Source of the DNA: Exiguobacterium aestuarii | Lineage (GTDB): Bacteria; Bacillota; Bacilli; Exiguobacteriales; Exiguobacteriaceae | Direction of reading: 5' to 3' | Assembly: GCF_020171655.1 (NCBI RefSeq) | Contig: NZ_JAIVAC010000002.1 | Location: forward strand, 62,001-126,000 | Length of the DNA stretch: 64,000 nt | Shown here: positions 44,524 through 53,876 of the stretch, piece by piece | How positions within the stretch are numbered: position 1 is the first letter of the stretch | Layout: each line of letters opens with the position of its first letter | The notes under the pieces: generated by a model | The model's input: the letters and a program-made list of their open reading frames with translations, nothing else | Databases searched by the model: none | Told to the model about the DNA's origin: nothing | Position numbers and translations under genes: made by a program

Positions 44524-45483
44524 CTAAAGTGTCATTCCCGCTTGATAGCTGACGGTCATCCCGTGAATCTCTGGAATGGCTCCGTTCATTTCAGCGAGCG
44601 TCGTTTCAAACAGTTGACGACCAATCTGTTCATTCGGAGAAAGCATCGTCGACAGTCCGAATGCCCGACTAATCGGATGTCCGTCAAACCCTAGCATGGC
44701 GACTTCCTCAGGAATGGAGATGTTCCGTCGTTGCATCTCCCCCAAAAATCCAAGAGCGACATAATCAGACGAGAAAAAGAGCGCTCGAGGACGCTCTTTT
44801 TGAGAGAGGAACGTTTCTGCTAACCGAATACCGTCCTCACTCGTCAAATAACCGGTCCAAATCCATTGCTCACGCGCATGCGCTACTTCATCGAAATAGG
44901 CTTGCTGACGCGCAAGGGAGCTCGGACTATGGCTTCTTGACAAGATGATTCCAATCTCTTCATATCCATGCTCCTGTAGCACATGAATACCTGACACGAA
45001 CGATGCATAATGGTCGACATGGATGGATGAGATCGTCTCCGGTGCGCCGACGGTCGCTACGGCAATCGGTCCGTATGCACGATACGTCTCCATTTCCTTA
45101 AAGGACATTTCGTGCGACAAGACGATCGCCCCATCGACTTCGCGATGCTTCAATAAATCGAGTGCTTGTCGCTCCTCACTCAGCTTATACTCCGTCTGCC
45201 ACATGACGAGTCGATAATCGTGCTCGAGGGCCGCTTTCGCAAGCCCGTTGACGAAGAGACCGTAATACGGATGATCCATATAAGGTAAGATGACGACGAC
45301 GCGTTGTGTTTTCCCCGTCGACAACGTCAACGCCTGTTGATTTCGCAAATACCCGAGTTCTTTCATCGCCGCATGGACACGGGTCCGTTTTTCCTTCGAT
45401 ACATACGGATGCTCGTTCAACACGCGCGAGACCGTCGTCACCGATACGTCAGCGTGCTTCGCGATATCTCGAATGTTTGCCAT
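44524..45483 (-). CDS. LacI/GalR-family transcriptional regulator
   Basis: 319 aa from ATG at 45483 (GAGGTGGGG upstream). Helix-turn-helix NIRDIAKHADVSVTTVSRVL at the N-terminus, hinge region around 45-60, then a periplasmic-binding-protein-like effector domain (VVVILPYMDHPYYGLFV ... LGFDGHPIS). Similar to the regulators of sugar uptake genes. The upstream palindrome TCTGAAACGCGTTTCAGA is a fitting operator, so autoregulation is likely. Target sugars are unknown. Confidence 0.92.
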   Translation of the reverse strand: MANIRDIAKHADVSVTTVSRVLNEHPYVSKEKRTRVHAAMKELGYLRNQQALTLSTGKTQRVVVILPYMDHPYYGLFVNGLAKAALEHDYRLVMWQTEYKLSEERQALDLLKHREVDGAIVLSHEMSFKEMETYRAYGPIAVATVGAPETISSIHVDHYASFVSGIHVLQEHGYEEIGIILSRSHSPSSLARQQAYFDEVAHAREQWIWTGYLTSEDGIRLAETFLSQKERPRALFFSSDYVALGFLGEMQRRNISIPEEVAMLGFDGHPISRAFGLSTMLSPNEQIGRQLFETTLAEMNGAIPEIHGMTVSYQAGMTL

Positions 45484-45493
45484 TCGCCCCACC

Positions 45494-45727
45494 TCAACTT
45501 GTCAGTCTTTGCATATAGTGTACCCACTCTGCTTGCTGACTGTCACCTCTTTCGACGACTTGACTTCGAATCGCTTGAACGAGACGGAAGCGCTCCTCTA
45601 ACGGTAAGTGAAGAAACTCTTCCTGGAAACGGGTACACAACATTTTTCCAAACGGCGTATACAACTGATTGATGACGAGTTCGTATACGATTCCACTGCA
45701 CCATGTCTTCCACGTTGTCGGTTTCAT
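45494..45727 (-). CDS. Hypothetical protein, 77 aa, upstream of the LacI-type gene
   Basis: ATG 45727 follows GGAGGGG. The protein is helical and basic-aromatic (MKPTTWKTWCSGIVYELVIN at the start, then HLPLEERFRLVQAIRSQV), without membrane segment; one Cys near residue 10 and another at 31. It ends 11 nt before the LacI start, so the two genes form an operon under the palindromic operator. I do not recognise a family; a helper of the regulator is one possibility. Confidence 0.65.
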   Translation of the reverse strand: MKPTTWKTWCSGIVYELVINQLYTPFGKMLCTRFQEEFLHLPLEERFRLVQAIRSQVVERGDSQQAEWVHYMQRLTS

Positions 45728-45760
45728 ATCGGTTCCCCTCCCTTTGTCTATACCGTATCT

Positions 45761-45778
45761 TCTGAAACGCGTTTCAGA
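45761..45778. promoter_or_regulatory. Palindromic LacI-type operator
   Basis: TCTGAAACGCGTTTCAGA is a perfect 18-bp palindrome with central CG. It fills the 17-nt spacer of a candidate minus-strand promoter (TTGCTC and a weak GATACG), where a bound repressor would block RNA polymerase. Confidence 0.75.
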
Positions 45779-45803
45779 GCAAGGTCTTTTTTGAAAAAAG
45801 TTT

Positions 45804-45816
45804 ATTTCCGAACATT
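45804..45816 (+). promoter_or_regulatory. PurR box, upstream copy
   Basis: ATTTCCGAACATT matches the B. subtilis PurR box AWWWCCGAACWWT at every position; it lies 45 bp before the -35 of the permease promoter. Confidence 0.75.
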
Positions 45817-45860
45817 ATTTATTGGTAACTTTCATTTTTCATGTTTTTTACTCAAAACAA

Positions 45861-45889
45861 TTGACGGGAATCAAACATTTTTGTATAGT
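45861..45889 (+). promoter_or_regulatory. Promoter of the pbuG-type gene
   Basis: TTGACG and TATAGT with exactly 17 nt between them; the expected start is near 45896. Confidence 0.8.
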
Positions 45890-45929
45890 CATCAAGTTGA
45901 TAACGTTAATTTATACATTTTTCTCAATT

Positions 45930-45942
45930 AATGTTCGGAAAT
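45930..45942 (-). promoter_or_regulatory. PurR box, downstream copy in opposite orientation
   Basis: On the minus strand ATTTCCGAACATT again, identical to the upstream box. It lies within the leader, between the start site and the ribosome site AAGGAG. Confidence 0.75.
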
Positions 45943-45966
45943 AGGCCGAAATAAGGAGTTTTATCG

Positions 45967-47256
45967 ATGAATATTTTTCAATTGAAACAACATGGTACGA
46001 ATGTTAAACAAGAAGTGACAGCCGGAATCACAACGTTCGTGACGATGGCGTACATCTCTGTCGTCAACCCGGCGATTCTATCTGACGCAGGAATCCCGTT
46101 CGCTCAAGCTTTCACAGCGACGATCATCGCCATCCTCATCGGAACAGGCTTAATGGCATTTTATGCGAACTTGCCGATTGCTGTGGCACCCGGGATGGGT
46201 CTCAACGCTTTCTTCGCTTACACGCTCGTCGCCCAAGAACAAATCGCACCATCCGCCGCACTCGGCGTCGTCTTCGTCTCGTCCGTCTTCTTTTTAATCT
46301 TGTCGCTTTCTCCGATTCGGACAAAACTGATTCAGGCGATCCCGACTTCGTTGAAACATGCGATCACGACCGGAATCGGTCTCTTCATCGCTTCGCTCGG
46401 ATTGAAGTTATCGGGATTAATCGTCGCAGATGAGGCAAACTTGGTGCGTCTCGGTGACGTATCCTCACCAGAAGTGTTACTCGTACTCGGTGGTTTAATC
46501 GTCTCGGCACTTCTCTTCTCGCGCAATGTCCCCGGTTCGTTATTGATCGGGATGGTACTCACTGGAATCGTGGCTTACTTCATGGACATCTTACAAATCA
46601 ACGGTGTCACGGCAATGCCGACACTTCCAGAAGGACTCATGGTCAACCCGGTAACAGCATTTAGTGATGTCATTCAATATGGATTATTCGGTGCAGTCCT
46701 CTCGTTCTTCCTCGTCACATTGTTCGATACGACAGGTACACTTGTCGGTGTCGGGAAACAAGCTGGTCTCTTAAAAGAAGACGGAACGATTGAAAATGGT
46801 CACCGTGCACTCTTTGCCGACTCACTTGCCACAATGGGTGGTTCACTCGTCGGGACGAGTCCTTCGACGGCATACATCGAGTCTGCAGCCGGTGTCGCAC
46901 AAGGTGGACGTACGGGTCTCACAACGGCCGTCGTCGCTGGTTTGTTCGGATTGACGCTCTTCTTCAGCCCGCTCATCGGTGCCATCTCTGGCGTTGCGGC
47001 GATCACAGCTCCTGCACTTATCATCGTCGGGGCGCTCATGTTGACGAACGTCCGTTATATCGACTGGAGCGACTTTAGCGAATACTTCCCGGCCTTCATG
47101 ACGATTTTGATCATGCCGCTTTCAGGAAGTATCGAACGTGGGATCGCATTCGGGTTCATCTTGTACCCGATCTTCAAAGCGATGAACAAAGAGACGGTTC
47201 ACCCGCTCATATACTTGTTCGGCGCACTTTTCATCTTGGAAATGTTCTTCCTATAA
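45967..47256 (+). CDS. NCS2-family hypoxanthine/guanine permease (PbuG/PbuO-like, AzgA group)
   Basis: 429 aa, 12-14 membrane segments. AzgA-type strings: QEVTAGITTFVTMAYISVVNP at the start (in two parts), APGMGLNAFFAYT, LFDTTGTLVGVGKQAG and GTSPSTAYIESAAGVAQGG, the substrate-site sequence. Bacillus homologues PbuG and PbuO import hypoxanthine and guanine. ATAAGGAG precedes the ATG. Two PurR boxes flank its promoter, which supports a purine role. No purine riboswitch was found in its leader, unlike B. subtilis pbuG. Confidence 0.92.
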   Translation: MNIFQLKQHGTNVKQEVTAGITTFVTMAYISVVNPAILSDAGIPFAQAFTATIIAILIGTGLMAFYANLPIAVAPGMGLNAFFAYTLVAQEQIAPSAALGVVFVSSVFFLILSLSPIRTKLIQAIPTSLKHAITTGIGLFIASLGLKLSGLIVADEANLVRLGDVSSPEVLLVLGGLIVSALLFSRNVPGSLLIGMVLTGIVAYFMDILQINGVTAMPTLPEGLMVNPVTAFSDVIQYGLFGAVLSFFLVTLFDTTGTLVGVGKQAGLLKEDGTIENGHRALFADSLATMGGSLVGTSPSTAYIESAAGVAQGGRTGLTTAVVAGLFGLTLFFSPLIGAISGVAAITAPALIIVGALMLTNVRYIDWSDFSEYFPAFMTILIMPLSGSIERGIAFGFILYPIFKAMNKETVHPLIYLFGALFILEMFFL

Positions 47257-47266
47257 TTTAGATACA

Positions 47267-47296
47267 AGACCCTCGTCATGTGACGAGGGTCTTTTT
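47267..47296 (+). terminator. Terminator of the pbuG-type gene
   Basis: AGACCCTCGTCA with its complement, then TTTTTC. Confidence 0.9.
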
Positions 47297-47484
47297 CTGT
47301 TATACGTAGCGGAATGCTGTTTTATATCAGACTACGGATGAATTATCATTCAGTGAGATACGTTATCAATTAGACAGGATTTTACAAATTAATCAGTTTT
47401 CCTCCCCATTTTCCTGTCACTTTCCTACGTATTATGAAATAATGACGGTGAAATCGCTATCATGAGAAGAAAGAAGGAATGGCT

Positions 47485-48222
47485 ATGCCGAATGTAGCTT
47501 TATTCGTCACTTGTTTATCAGATACGTTGTTTCCATCCGTCGGACAAGCGACAGTCGAACTGCTCGAACATTTAGGGTGTGAGGTGACGTTCCCTTTTGA
47601 ACAGACGTGTTGTGGGCAACCTGCTTATAACAGCGGCTATCATGAGGAAACGAAAAAAATCGCTAAACACATGATTGAAACGTTCGAACAAGCAGATGCG
47701 GAATATATTGTCGGACCATCGGGGTCATGTGTCATGATGATGCGCGACTATCCGCATTTGTTCCAAGGTGATCCGGTATGGGGTCCTCGGGCAGAGGCAC
47801 ATGCCGCCAAAACGTTTGAGCTGACGCAGTTCATCGTCGATGTGCTCGAAGTCACTGATGTCGGCGCCAAATTCCCCGCCAAAGCGACCTATCATGCGTC
47901 TTGTCATATGACCCGCCTTCTTGGAATTGAAGCGGCGCCTGGAAAGTTGCTAGGAAACGTCGATGGACTGACGATGGTTCCCCTTGCGAACGTACATAAC
48001 TGTTGCGGGTTCGGCGGGACGTTCTCCGTCAAGATGCCGGACGTGTCAGTGCAGATGGTGGATGAGAAAGTCGAATCGATTTTACAGTCCGGTGCAGACG
48101 TTTTGATTGGGGCAGATGCATCGTGTCTGATGAACATCGGCGGACGCCTTCATAAACAGGGGCATCCGATTAAAGTGATGCATATTGCCGAAGTCTTGAA
48201 CGAAGGAGTGAAGCAAGCATGA
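47485..48222 (+). CDS. lutA: L-lactate utilisation protein LutA
   Basis: 245 aa from ATG at 47485; AAGGA at 47474-47478 is 6 nt away, whereas ATG 47479 is adjacent to it. Two CCG domains ([15 protein letters not shown] and [15 protein letters not shown]), plus [11 protein letters not shown], as in B. subtilis LutA, which it follows closely. The LutABC complex oxidises L-lactate to pyruvate with iron-sulfur clusters. Overlaps lutB by ATGA. About 190 nt lie between it and the previous terminator; no clear operator was read there. Confidence 0.95.
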   Translation: MPNVALFVTCLSDTLFPSVGQATVELLEHLGCEVTFPFEQTCCGQPAYNSGYHEETKKIAKHMIETFEQADAEYIVGPSGSCVMMMRDYPHLFQGDPVWGPRAEAHAAKTFELTQFIVDVLEVTDVGAKFPAKATYHASCHMTRLLGIEAAPGKLLGNVDGLTMVPLANVHNCCGFGGTFSVKMPDVSVQMVDEKVESILQSGADVLIGADASCLMNIGGRLHKQGHPIKVMHIAEVLNEGVKQA

Positions 48223-49625
48223 GCATGGGGATTCGGTTAGATGAGAAGTTTCAGGACCGTCGCAAGGACGGGATTGAGGATGCGTTCATGCGGCAAGCCG
48301 TCAGTTCAGCTCAAAACCGGCTGCGGGATGGACGGTTGGATGCTGCGGGTGAACTCGGAGACTGGGAAGCGTTCCGTGACCACTCGGAAGAGATTCGTCA
48401 ACACGTGCTCGAGCATCTCGACTATTACTTGTATCAATTGAGCGAGAATGTCTCAAAACGAGGTGGGAGCGTCTTCTTCGCAGAGACGCCAAAAGAAGCG
48501 AACCGTTACATTCGGGAAGTCGTTCGTTCGAAACAAGCCAAACATGTCGTGAAATCAAAATCGATGGTCACAGAAGAGATCGGTTTGAACGAGGCGCTTC
48601 AGGAAGAAGGATGTACCGTCGTCGAGTCCGACCTTGGGGAATGGATTTTACAACTCGACGAAGATCCACCGTCTCACATCGTCGCCCCCGCCCTGCACAA
48701 AGACCGCAACGCTGTTCATGAGACGTTCACCGCTCACGGCTATGCCGGTTCAAACGATCCGACTGAACTCGGGCGCTATGCACGAAAAGAACTACGAAAA
48801 GACTTTTTAAAGGCAGAAGTCGGCATCACCGGCTGTAATTTTGCCATTGCAGAGAGTGGAGCCGTCGGGCTTGTGACCAATGAAGGGAATGGACGCATGG
48901 TGACGTCACTTCCTGACACGGTCATCTCTGTCATGGGGATGGAACGCGTTGTCCCTTCTTATGAAGAGTTCGAAGTACTCGTCAATATGCTTTGTCGAAG
49001 CGCGGTCGGTCAACGCCTCACGTCATACATCACGACATTCGCCGGGACGCGCGCGGTCGGTGAAGTCGATGGTCCTGAGGAATTCCACCTTGTCATCGTC
49101 GACAATAAGCGTTCTGGCATTCTCGGTACACAGTTCCAATCGGTCCTGCAATGCATCCGTTGCGCGGCCTGTATCAACGTCTGTCCTGTCTATCGTCACA
49201 TCGGCGGTCATGCGTACGGTTCAATCTATCCTGGTCCGATTGGTGCCGTCTTAGCCCCACTCCTAGATGGATACGAGAACTATAAAGAACTTCCTTATGC
49301 GTCGAGTCTTTGTGGTGCCTGTACAGAGGCATGCCCCGTGAAGATTCCGTTACACGAGCTGTTGATTGAACACCGCCGCGTCATCGTAGAGGAAAAGAAA
49401 CAATCACCTTTCGTGGAACGGATTGCGATGAAAGGTTTTGCCGTCACAGCATCAAGTCCGTTCTTATTCGAAGCAGCGGAACATGTCGCACCGTTTACGA
49501 CATCACCGTTCGCCACATCCGGTCAGATCGAAAAAGGACTGCCGGCTTGGACGGACTCGAAAGACTTGCCGCAACCGAATAAACAAACTGTCCGAGATTG
49601 GTTCAAGAAACGGGGGAACGCCTGA
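48219..49625 (+). CDS. lutB: L-lactate utilisation protein LutB (iron-sulfur)
   Basis: 468 aa. LUD domain with [20 protein letters not shown] in the middle, followed by two ferredoxin-type clusters: [14 protein letters not shown] and [14 protein letters not shown]. Length matches B. subtilis LutB (about 476). It is the central electron-transfer subunit of the lactate oxidase complex. Start overlaps lutA (ATGA) and stop overlaps lutC by one base. Confidence 0.95.
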   Translation: MSMGIRLDEKFQDRRKDGIEDAFMRQAVSSAQNRLRDGRLDAAGELGDWEAFRDHSEEIRQHVLEHLDYYLYQLSENVSKRGGSVFFAETPKEANRYIREVVRSKQAKHVVKSKSMVTEEIGLNEALQEEGCTVVESDLGEWILQLDEDPPSHIVAPALHKDRNAVHETFTAHGYAGSNDPTELGRYARKELRKDFLKAEVGITGCNFAIAESGAVGLVTNEGNGRMVTSLPDTVISVMGMERVVPSYEEFEVLVNMLCRSAVGQRLTSYITTFAGTRAVGEVDGPEEFHLVIVDNKRSGILGTQFQSVLQCIRCAACINVCPVYRHIGGHAYGSIYPGPIGAVLAPLLDGYENYKELPYASSLCGACTEACPVKIPLHELLIEHRRVIVEEKKQSPFVERIAMKGFAVTASSPFLFEAAEHVAPFTTSPFATSGQIEKGLPAWTDSKDLPQPNKQTVRDWFKKRGNA

Positions 49626-50317
49626 TGAATCCTGGTACAATCACAAACCGTGAAGACTTTTTACAACGCATCGCCAAACAGCTCGGGCGTGAGGTCGACC
49701 TCACCCCACCGAAACGCGAGTACAAACATCGCCCACAAGACGACGTGTTAAAAGATGCGAGCGAAGAAGAGCTACTCGAGACGTTTCGCATGGTCGCGAC
49801 ACGAATCCATACTGATTTGGTGGAATGTGAATCTGCGAATCTCGATGATACGCTCCGTCTCTTGATTGAACGTTACGAAGGAACACGGATCCTCGCGGAA
49901 AACGATGACCGAATTTCCGCTTGGGCTCCCTCCACGAGTGAGACGTTCGCATGGTGGGATTCGACAAAGCCGGACACGAGCCGAGAGCTCGCCGCACGTG
50001 CCGACATCGGCATCACGATCGCAGATGCAGCGTTTGCGGAAAGTGCAACAATCGTCCAATATGCGAAGCCGGGAAAATCACGGACGATCAGTCTGTTACC
50101 GCAAGACCATATTGCGATCATCCCGAAATCTGTCCTTGTTCCACGTATGACGCAAACGGCACAACAGCTTGCCGCACTCGATCGAGATGGTCTCCATTCC
50201 CCGAACGGTGTCAATTTCATCTCCGGTCCGTCGAATTCGGCCGACATCGAAATGAACCTCATCGTCGGTGTTCATGGTCCTGTTCGAGTCGCCTATGTGT
50301 TGGTACATGATCTATAA
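49625..50317 (+). CDS. lutC: L-lactate utilisation protein LutC
   Basis: 230 aa from ATG at 49625 (TGATG junction with lutB). LUD (DUF162) domain with ADIGITIADAAFAESATIV and RTISLLPQDHIAIIP and the terminal GVHGPVRVAYVL. It completes lutABC. GGGGGAACG precedes it; translation is likely coupled. Ends at a palindromic terminator shared with the convergent gene. Confidence 0.95.
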   Translation: MNPGTITNREDFLQRIAKQLGREVDLTPPKREYKHRPQDDVLKDASEEELLETFRMVATRIHTDLVECESANLDDTLRLLIERYEGTRILAENDDRISAWAPSTSETFAWWDSTKPDTSRELAARADIGITIADAAFAESATIVQYAKPGKSRTISLLPQDHIAIIPKSVLVPRMTQTAQQLAALDRDGLHSPNGVNFISGPSNSADIEMNLIVGVHGPVRVAYVLVHDL

Positions 50318-50320
50318 GTA

Positions 50321-50346
50321 TAGCCCCTCCATCGATGGAGGGGCTA
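50321..50346. terminator. Bidirectional palindromic terminator after lutC
   Basis: TAGCCCCTCCATCGA and its complement form a 26-nt near-perfect palindrome between convergent genes; T-runs are weak. Confidence 0.8.
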
Positions 50347-50349
50347 CGT

Positions 50350-51381
50350 TTATCCTGATACCGTGACGCTTCCGTTTGAGCTTGTTAGTTTCACTTCAAT
50401 GGATCCTTCACCGAACACGCACTCTTTCGACCGTTCTCCGAACACATTGACTTTTCCATTCCGTGACTTTGCCCGAATCGTCACATCTTCCGGACGTTCA
50501 TCCACGTGCAAGTCAATCTTTCCGTTGTTTGTCTTCAAACGAATCGGTGCTTGAATCGATTGAACGAGGCAGTCAATCCGGCCGTTCGACGTCTTGGCAT
50601 CAATGGCTCCTGTGACGTGATCAACATCGATTCGACCGTTCGAGGAATGGATATTGATGCGCTCTAGCCGAGAGTGCTTCGCTTCAACACGACCGTTTGA
50701 GGAATGAAGCTCCCAATCGTGACCATGACAGTCTGATGCGAGCACTTTCCCGTTCGATGTGCGAAGTTCGCCATGACGTGCTTGAATGTGATGTGCGATG
50801 ATTCGCCCATTCTCGCTCTCTACGAGTAAACGTTCCGCTTGAAGATCTTGTACATCACTCGAACCGTGACGATTCTTCAATTGAATTTGATGATAGGCGT
50901 GATGAGGTAGCTCGACCCGAAGGACCGGTGCTTTTGACCCAAACCACGAAAACAAATCAGACAGACCGAAACGACGTTCGGATTCAATCCGAATTTCTAA
51001 CGTGTCCCCGACGATATCCATGACAACCCCATGGTCGGTCTCTGTTTCAAGTGTCGCGTACGCATACCCATCTTGTGATGGTGTCACGAACACCTGCGCA
51101 TGTTGAACTTGAATGAGGACGCTTTGGAAAGCGACGGTCGAACTTTTGACAACTGCAGGCGGTCGTGTCGACTCCGCTACTTCAAAATCGACAGAAGCAA
51201 GTAGTTCCGATGCGAGCACGCTCGGTTCCCCTAACTCGCGCGCCATCTCTTCATCACTTCTTCCTTCTAATCGACCGCTCGTGAAGTACTCAGACACATC
51301 TCGTAAAATATCGAGGCGATCTTTCACCTTCACGTTCATCAATAATTGCTCAAGTTCTGACAAGTACTGTTCTTCATTCAT
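50350..51381 (-). CDS. DUF1700-type N-terminus with DUF4097 beta-repeat protein
   Basis: 343 aa, no membrane segment. Residues 1-65 are helical and resemble the HAAS/DUF1700 part (MNEEQYLSELEQLL ... GRSDEEMARELGEPS). The rest is a run of about 9 repeats of 18-20 residues built on (S/T)SNGR(I/V)(E/D)V, a beta-helix of the DUF4097 (LiaX-like) kind. It is coupled to a PadR regulator gene (ATGA). LiaX-type proteins sense cell envelope stress; here a cytoplasmic or exported location is not shown by a signal peptide. Ribosome site CGAGGGGGAGACGACAG. Confidence 0.85.
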   Translation of the reverse strand: MNEEQYLSELEQLLMNVKVKDRLDILRDVSEYFTSGRLEGRSDEEMARELGEPSVLASELLASVDFEVAESTRPPAVVKSSTVAFQSVLIQVQHAQVFVTPSQDGYAYATLETETDHGVVMDIVGDTLEIRIESERRFGLSDLFSWFGSKAPVLRVELPHHAYHQIQLKNRHGSSDVQDLQAERLLVESENGRIIAHHIQARHGELRTSNGKVLASDCHGHDWELHSSNGRVEAKHSRLERINIHSSNGRIDVDHVTGAIDAKTSNGRIDCLVQSIQAPIRLKTNNGKIDLHVDERPEDVTIRAKSRNGKVNVFGERSKECVFGEGSIEVKLTSSNGSVTVSG

Positions 51382-51698
51382 CTGTCGTCTCCCCCTCGGA
51401 TTAAGTCATTGACGCCGTTCGTGAATACATTCCATTCTGTTCGTAACTCAGCCAAATGTGTAAGCCCTTGTTCCGTGATCTGATAGTACTTCCGCGGCGG
51501 CCCTTCTCCGGACTCCATTAAATACGTTGTGAAATAGCCCTCTGTCGTCAAGCGACGCAACAACGGATAGACGGCACCTTCTGAAATGGCTACTTTGGCC
51601 GAAATCGCTTGGACGAGTTCATAGCCGTAGCGGTCTTGCTCCGCTACAAGCGCCAGCACACAAAGATTGAGTACGCCCTTCTTGAATTGAGGATTCAT
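51378..51698 (-). CDS. PadR-family transcriptional regulator
   Basis: 106 aa. Winged helix with YGYELVQAI, ISEGAVYPLLRRLTTEGYF and PPRKYYQITEQG, the PadR pattern of subfamily 2. Its gene precedes and overlaps the DUF4097 gene, the common arrangement in Bacilli in which both are autorepressed. AGGGGGTGGGATC precedes the ATG. Confidence 0.93.
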   Translation of the reverse strand: MNPQFKKGVLNLCVLALVAEQDRYGYELVQAISAKVAISEGAVYPLLRRLTTEGYFTTYLMESGEGPPRKYYQITEQGLTHLAELRTEWNVFTNGVNDLIRGGDDR

Positions 51699-51742
51699 GA
51701 TCCCACCCCCTACTATACATAGAACAATAGCACATCAACCAC

Positions 51743-51764
51743 TACTATTCAATAAACAATAGTA
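51743..51764. promoter_or_regulatory. Candidate PadR operator and promoter
   Basis: TACTATT and AATAGTA form a perfect 7-bp dyad with an 8-nt spacer. It overlaps a minus-strand TTGAAT (-35) of a promoter ending TATTGT with 17-nt spacing. Confidence 0.6.
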
Positions 51765-51887
51765 TTCATTCCCCTGATTTCTCAATATCTAGCTTCTGAG
51801 GAGGTGAATCTGTACAATAAAAGAACGACACTCGTAGGATATTTGTCACAGTCGGAATGTTCATCATTCTAGGAAGGAACGGTCTTT

Positions 51888-53843
51888 ATGAAGTCATGGA
51901 TTGACCAGCGGATCGGAAGACAATTTTTATTCGTCTTCTATTTATTCATCGGACTGATCCTCCTCACATCACTTGCCGTATATGTGTATACGGAAAACCA
52001 AATCGAACAGACGACGTCATCGCTCGAGAACATCAGTGAACGGCGCACAAATGCGACCGAATTGTTCGAGACATGGCAGTCGATGCAATATGAAATGCGC
52101 GGCTACGTACTCCTCGGAGACGATGCGATGCTAGAGCGCGTACAAGATAAACAAGTTTTGATTGACGAACAGACGACTTGGTTCGAACAGAACGCCGTAA
52201 CCGATAAGGAAAAAACGTATGCGAGCGATGCCCGTACGCTGTTTGTCGCTTATCAAGAACGCGTCATGCCAAGCCTTGAACGTTATGTAGAAGGAAAACG
52301 GGACGGAAGTGTGACCGAACCCTTTTTAAAAATGCCAACGCTCGGGAAGGTAAACCCTCAAAAAGAGCCGCCGGCAGACCGTAAATTTAAAATCAACTCG
52401 AAAAGTGCCGCAGATATGAGCGCGAGCATCGTCGATATGGAGAGCGTCTTCACGGAATATCGGAACTCACTGAACGCAGAAGAGGATGCGCTCCGTGCTC
52501 AACTTGCGACACATACGAAATGGGCACAAGCTTTATGGCTCCTCTCCTTACTCGGAGTCCTATTCATTCTCTTCATCGTCGCTCGCCCTTACGTCAGACG
52601 CTTAACGGGTCAACTTCAGGAATTGATTGAAAACAGCAAGCGCCTGGCCGGAGAGAAGCAACCGGTCACGCCGGTCACCGTTCAATCTAAAAACGAAGTC
52701 GGTCAACTGACAACCTCATTCCGTCAGATGGCTTCGTCACTCACGACGCAGCGCCATCGAATCGAAGAAGAGCGTGAGAAGACAGCGCGTCTCCTTCACT
52801 CCATCCGCGATGCCGTCATCTATGTCGAGCACGCAACAAGCGAAAAAGTAGCCAATCAAGCCCTCTTCGTCTTGTTTAACCAACCGATCACAAAGCGAAA
52901 CGAAGTCGACTTATACCGTTTAGACGCCAGCCTTGAAGAACTTGGACTGCAGGTGGACCAAAAGGATGACTTTTTCGCGTTCATGGAGCGGTCGTTTGAC
53001 GGACAGTGTAAAGAAGAGAGCGTCACGTTCTCGATGAACCAGGAAGAGCGCTTCATTCAAATGTATGCGGAGAAGATTTACTTGAGAGGAACACGCCATG
53101 GCACGATGCTCGTCTTCCGTGATGTCACGCATGAGACTGAGGTCGACCGTTTGAAAACTGAACTCGTTTCGACCGTCTCCCATGAACTTCGTACCCCACT
53201 CACGAGTATCATCGGATTCACCGAGCTTCTCCGTTTCCGAAAACTTTCAGCCGAACGTTCGGAGAAATATTTGGGAATGATTCATCAAGAGACATTGCGT
53301 CTCGAAGATTTGATTTCCAACTTGCTCGATGTCCAACGGATGGAATCAGGACAACAGACGTATCATAACGAATCCGAGCGCCTGTCCGACATCCTGAAAC
53401 AGGCTATCGCGGTGCATCAAGGGGCAAGTCAACATCATCATATTTCGTTTGATTGTCAGGAAGATCTTTACGTATATGGAGACCGAACGCGACTCAATCA
53501 ACTTTTCATGAATCTGCTTCATAATGCTGTGAAGTATTCTCCTCATGGTGGAGACATCCATGTTCGCGTCGCATGTGAGCGACCGGATTGGATTGATATT
53601 TCGATTGAAGACCATGGAATCGGGATTCCTCAAACCGCACTGTCGAAGTTGTTTGACAAGTTTTATCGTGTCGACAATTCCGCCAGTCGCAAAATCGGAG
53701 GCACCGGCCTTGGTCTCGCGATTTGTAAAGAGATTGCAGAAGGTCATGGCGGCACAATTCATGCCACATCGAACATCGGTAAAGGTTCCATTTTCACCGT
53801 TAGTCTTCCAAAAATGGATGTAACGAGTCAGATGAGTAGCTAA
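51888..53843 (+). CDS. Sensor histidine kinase with CHASE3-like sensor and PAS
   Basis: 651 aa. Membrane helix (about 14-36), an extracytoplasmic helical part of about 180 residues resembling CHASE3, helix 2 (about 210-230), HAMP with a coiled coil (about 232-300), a PAS-like region (about 300-415), phosphoacceptor H432 in VSHELRTPLTS, and ATPase domain with NLLHNAVKYSPHGG, DHGIGIPQ and GTGLGLAICKEIAEGHGG. No response regulator is adjacent, so it is an orphan. GGAAGGAAC precedes the ATG. Followed by a terminator. Confidence 0.93.
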   Translation: MKSWIDQRIGRQFLFVFYLFIGLILLTSLAVYVYTENQIEQTTSSLENISERRTNATELFETWQSMQYEMRGYVLLGDDAMLERVQDKQVLIDEQTTWFEQNAVTDKEKTYASDARTLFVAYQERVMPSLERYVEGKRDGSVTEPFLKMPTLGKVNPQKEPPADRKFKINSKSAADMSASIVDMESVFTEYRNSLNAEEDALRAQLATHTKWAQALWLLSLLGVLFILFIVARPYVRRLTGQLQELIENSKRLAGEKQPVTPVTVQSKNEVGQLTTSFRQMASSLTTQRHRIEEEREKTARLLHSIRDAVIYVEHATSEKVANQALFVLFNQPITKRNEVDLYRLDASLEELGLQVDQKDDFFAFMERSFDGQCKEESVTFSMNQEERFIQMYAEKIYLRGTRHGTMLVFRDVTHETEVDRLKTELVSTVSHELRTPLTSIIGFTELLRFRKLSAERSEKYLGMIHQETLRLEDLISNLLDVQRMESGQQTYHNESERLSDILKQAIAVHQGASQHHHISFDCQEDLYVYGDRTRLNQLFMNLLHNAVKYSPHGGDIHVRVACERPDWIDISIEDHGIGIPQTALSKLFDKFYRVDNSASRKIGGTGLGLAICKEIAEGHGGTIHATSNIGKGSIFTVSLPKMDVTSQMSS

Positions 53844-53848
53844 ACGAA

Positions 53849-53874
53849 AAGAGGGTGCGATAGCGCACCCTCTT
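53849..53874. terminator. Bidirectional terminator after the orphan kinase
   Basis: AAGAGGGTGCG with its complement and 3-nt loop; lies between convergent genes. Confidence 0.85.
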
Positions 53875-53876
53875 GT

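Noticed and set aside
45818-45966. Purine riboswitch ahead of the pbuG-type gene
   Set aside because: No P2/P3 loop strings or GACTA(T/C) joining sequence is seen; the repeat that looks like a stem partly lies upstream of the promoter and is better read as two PurR boxes.
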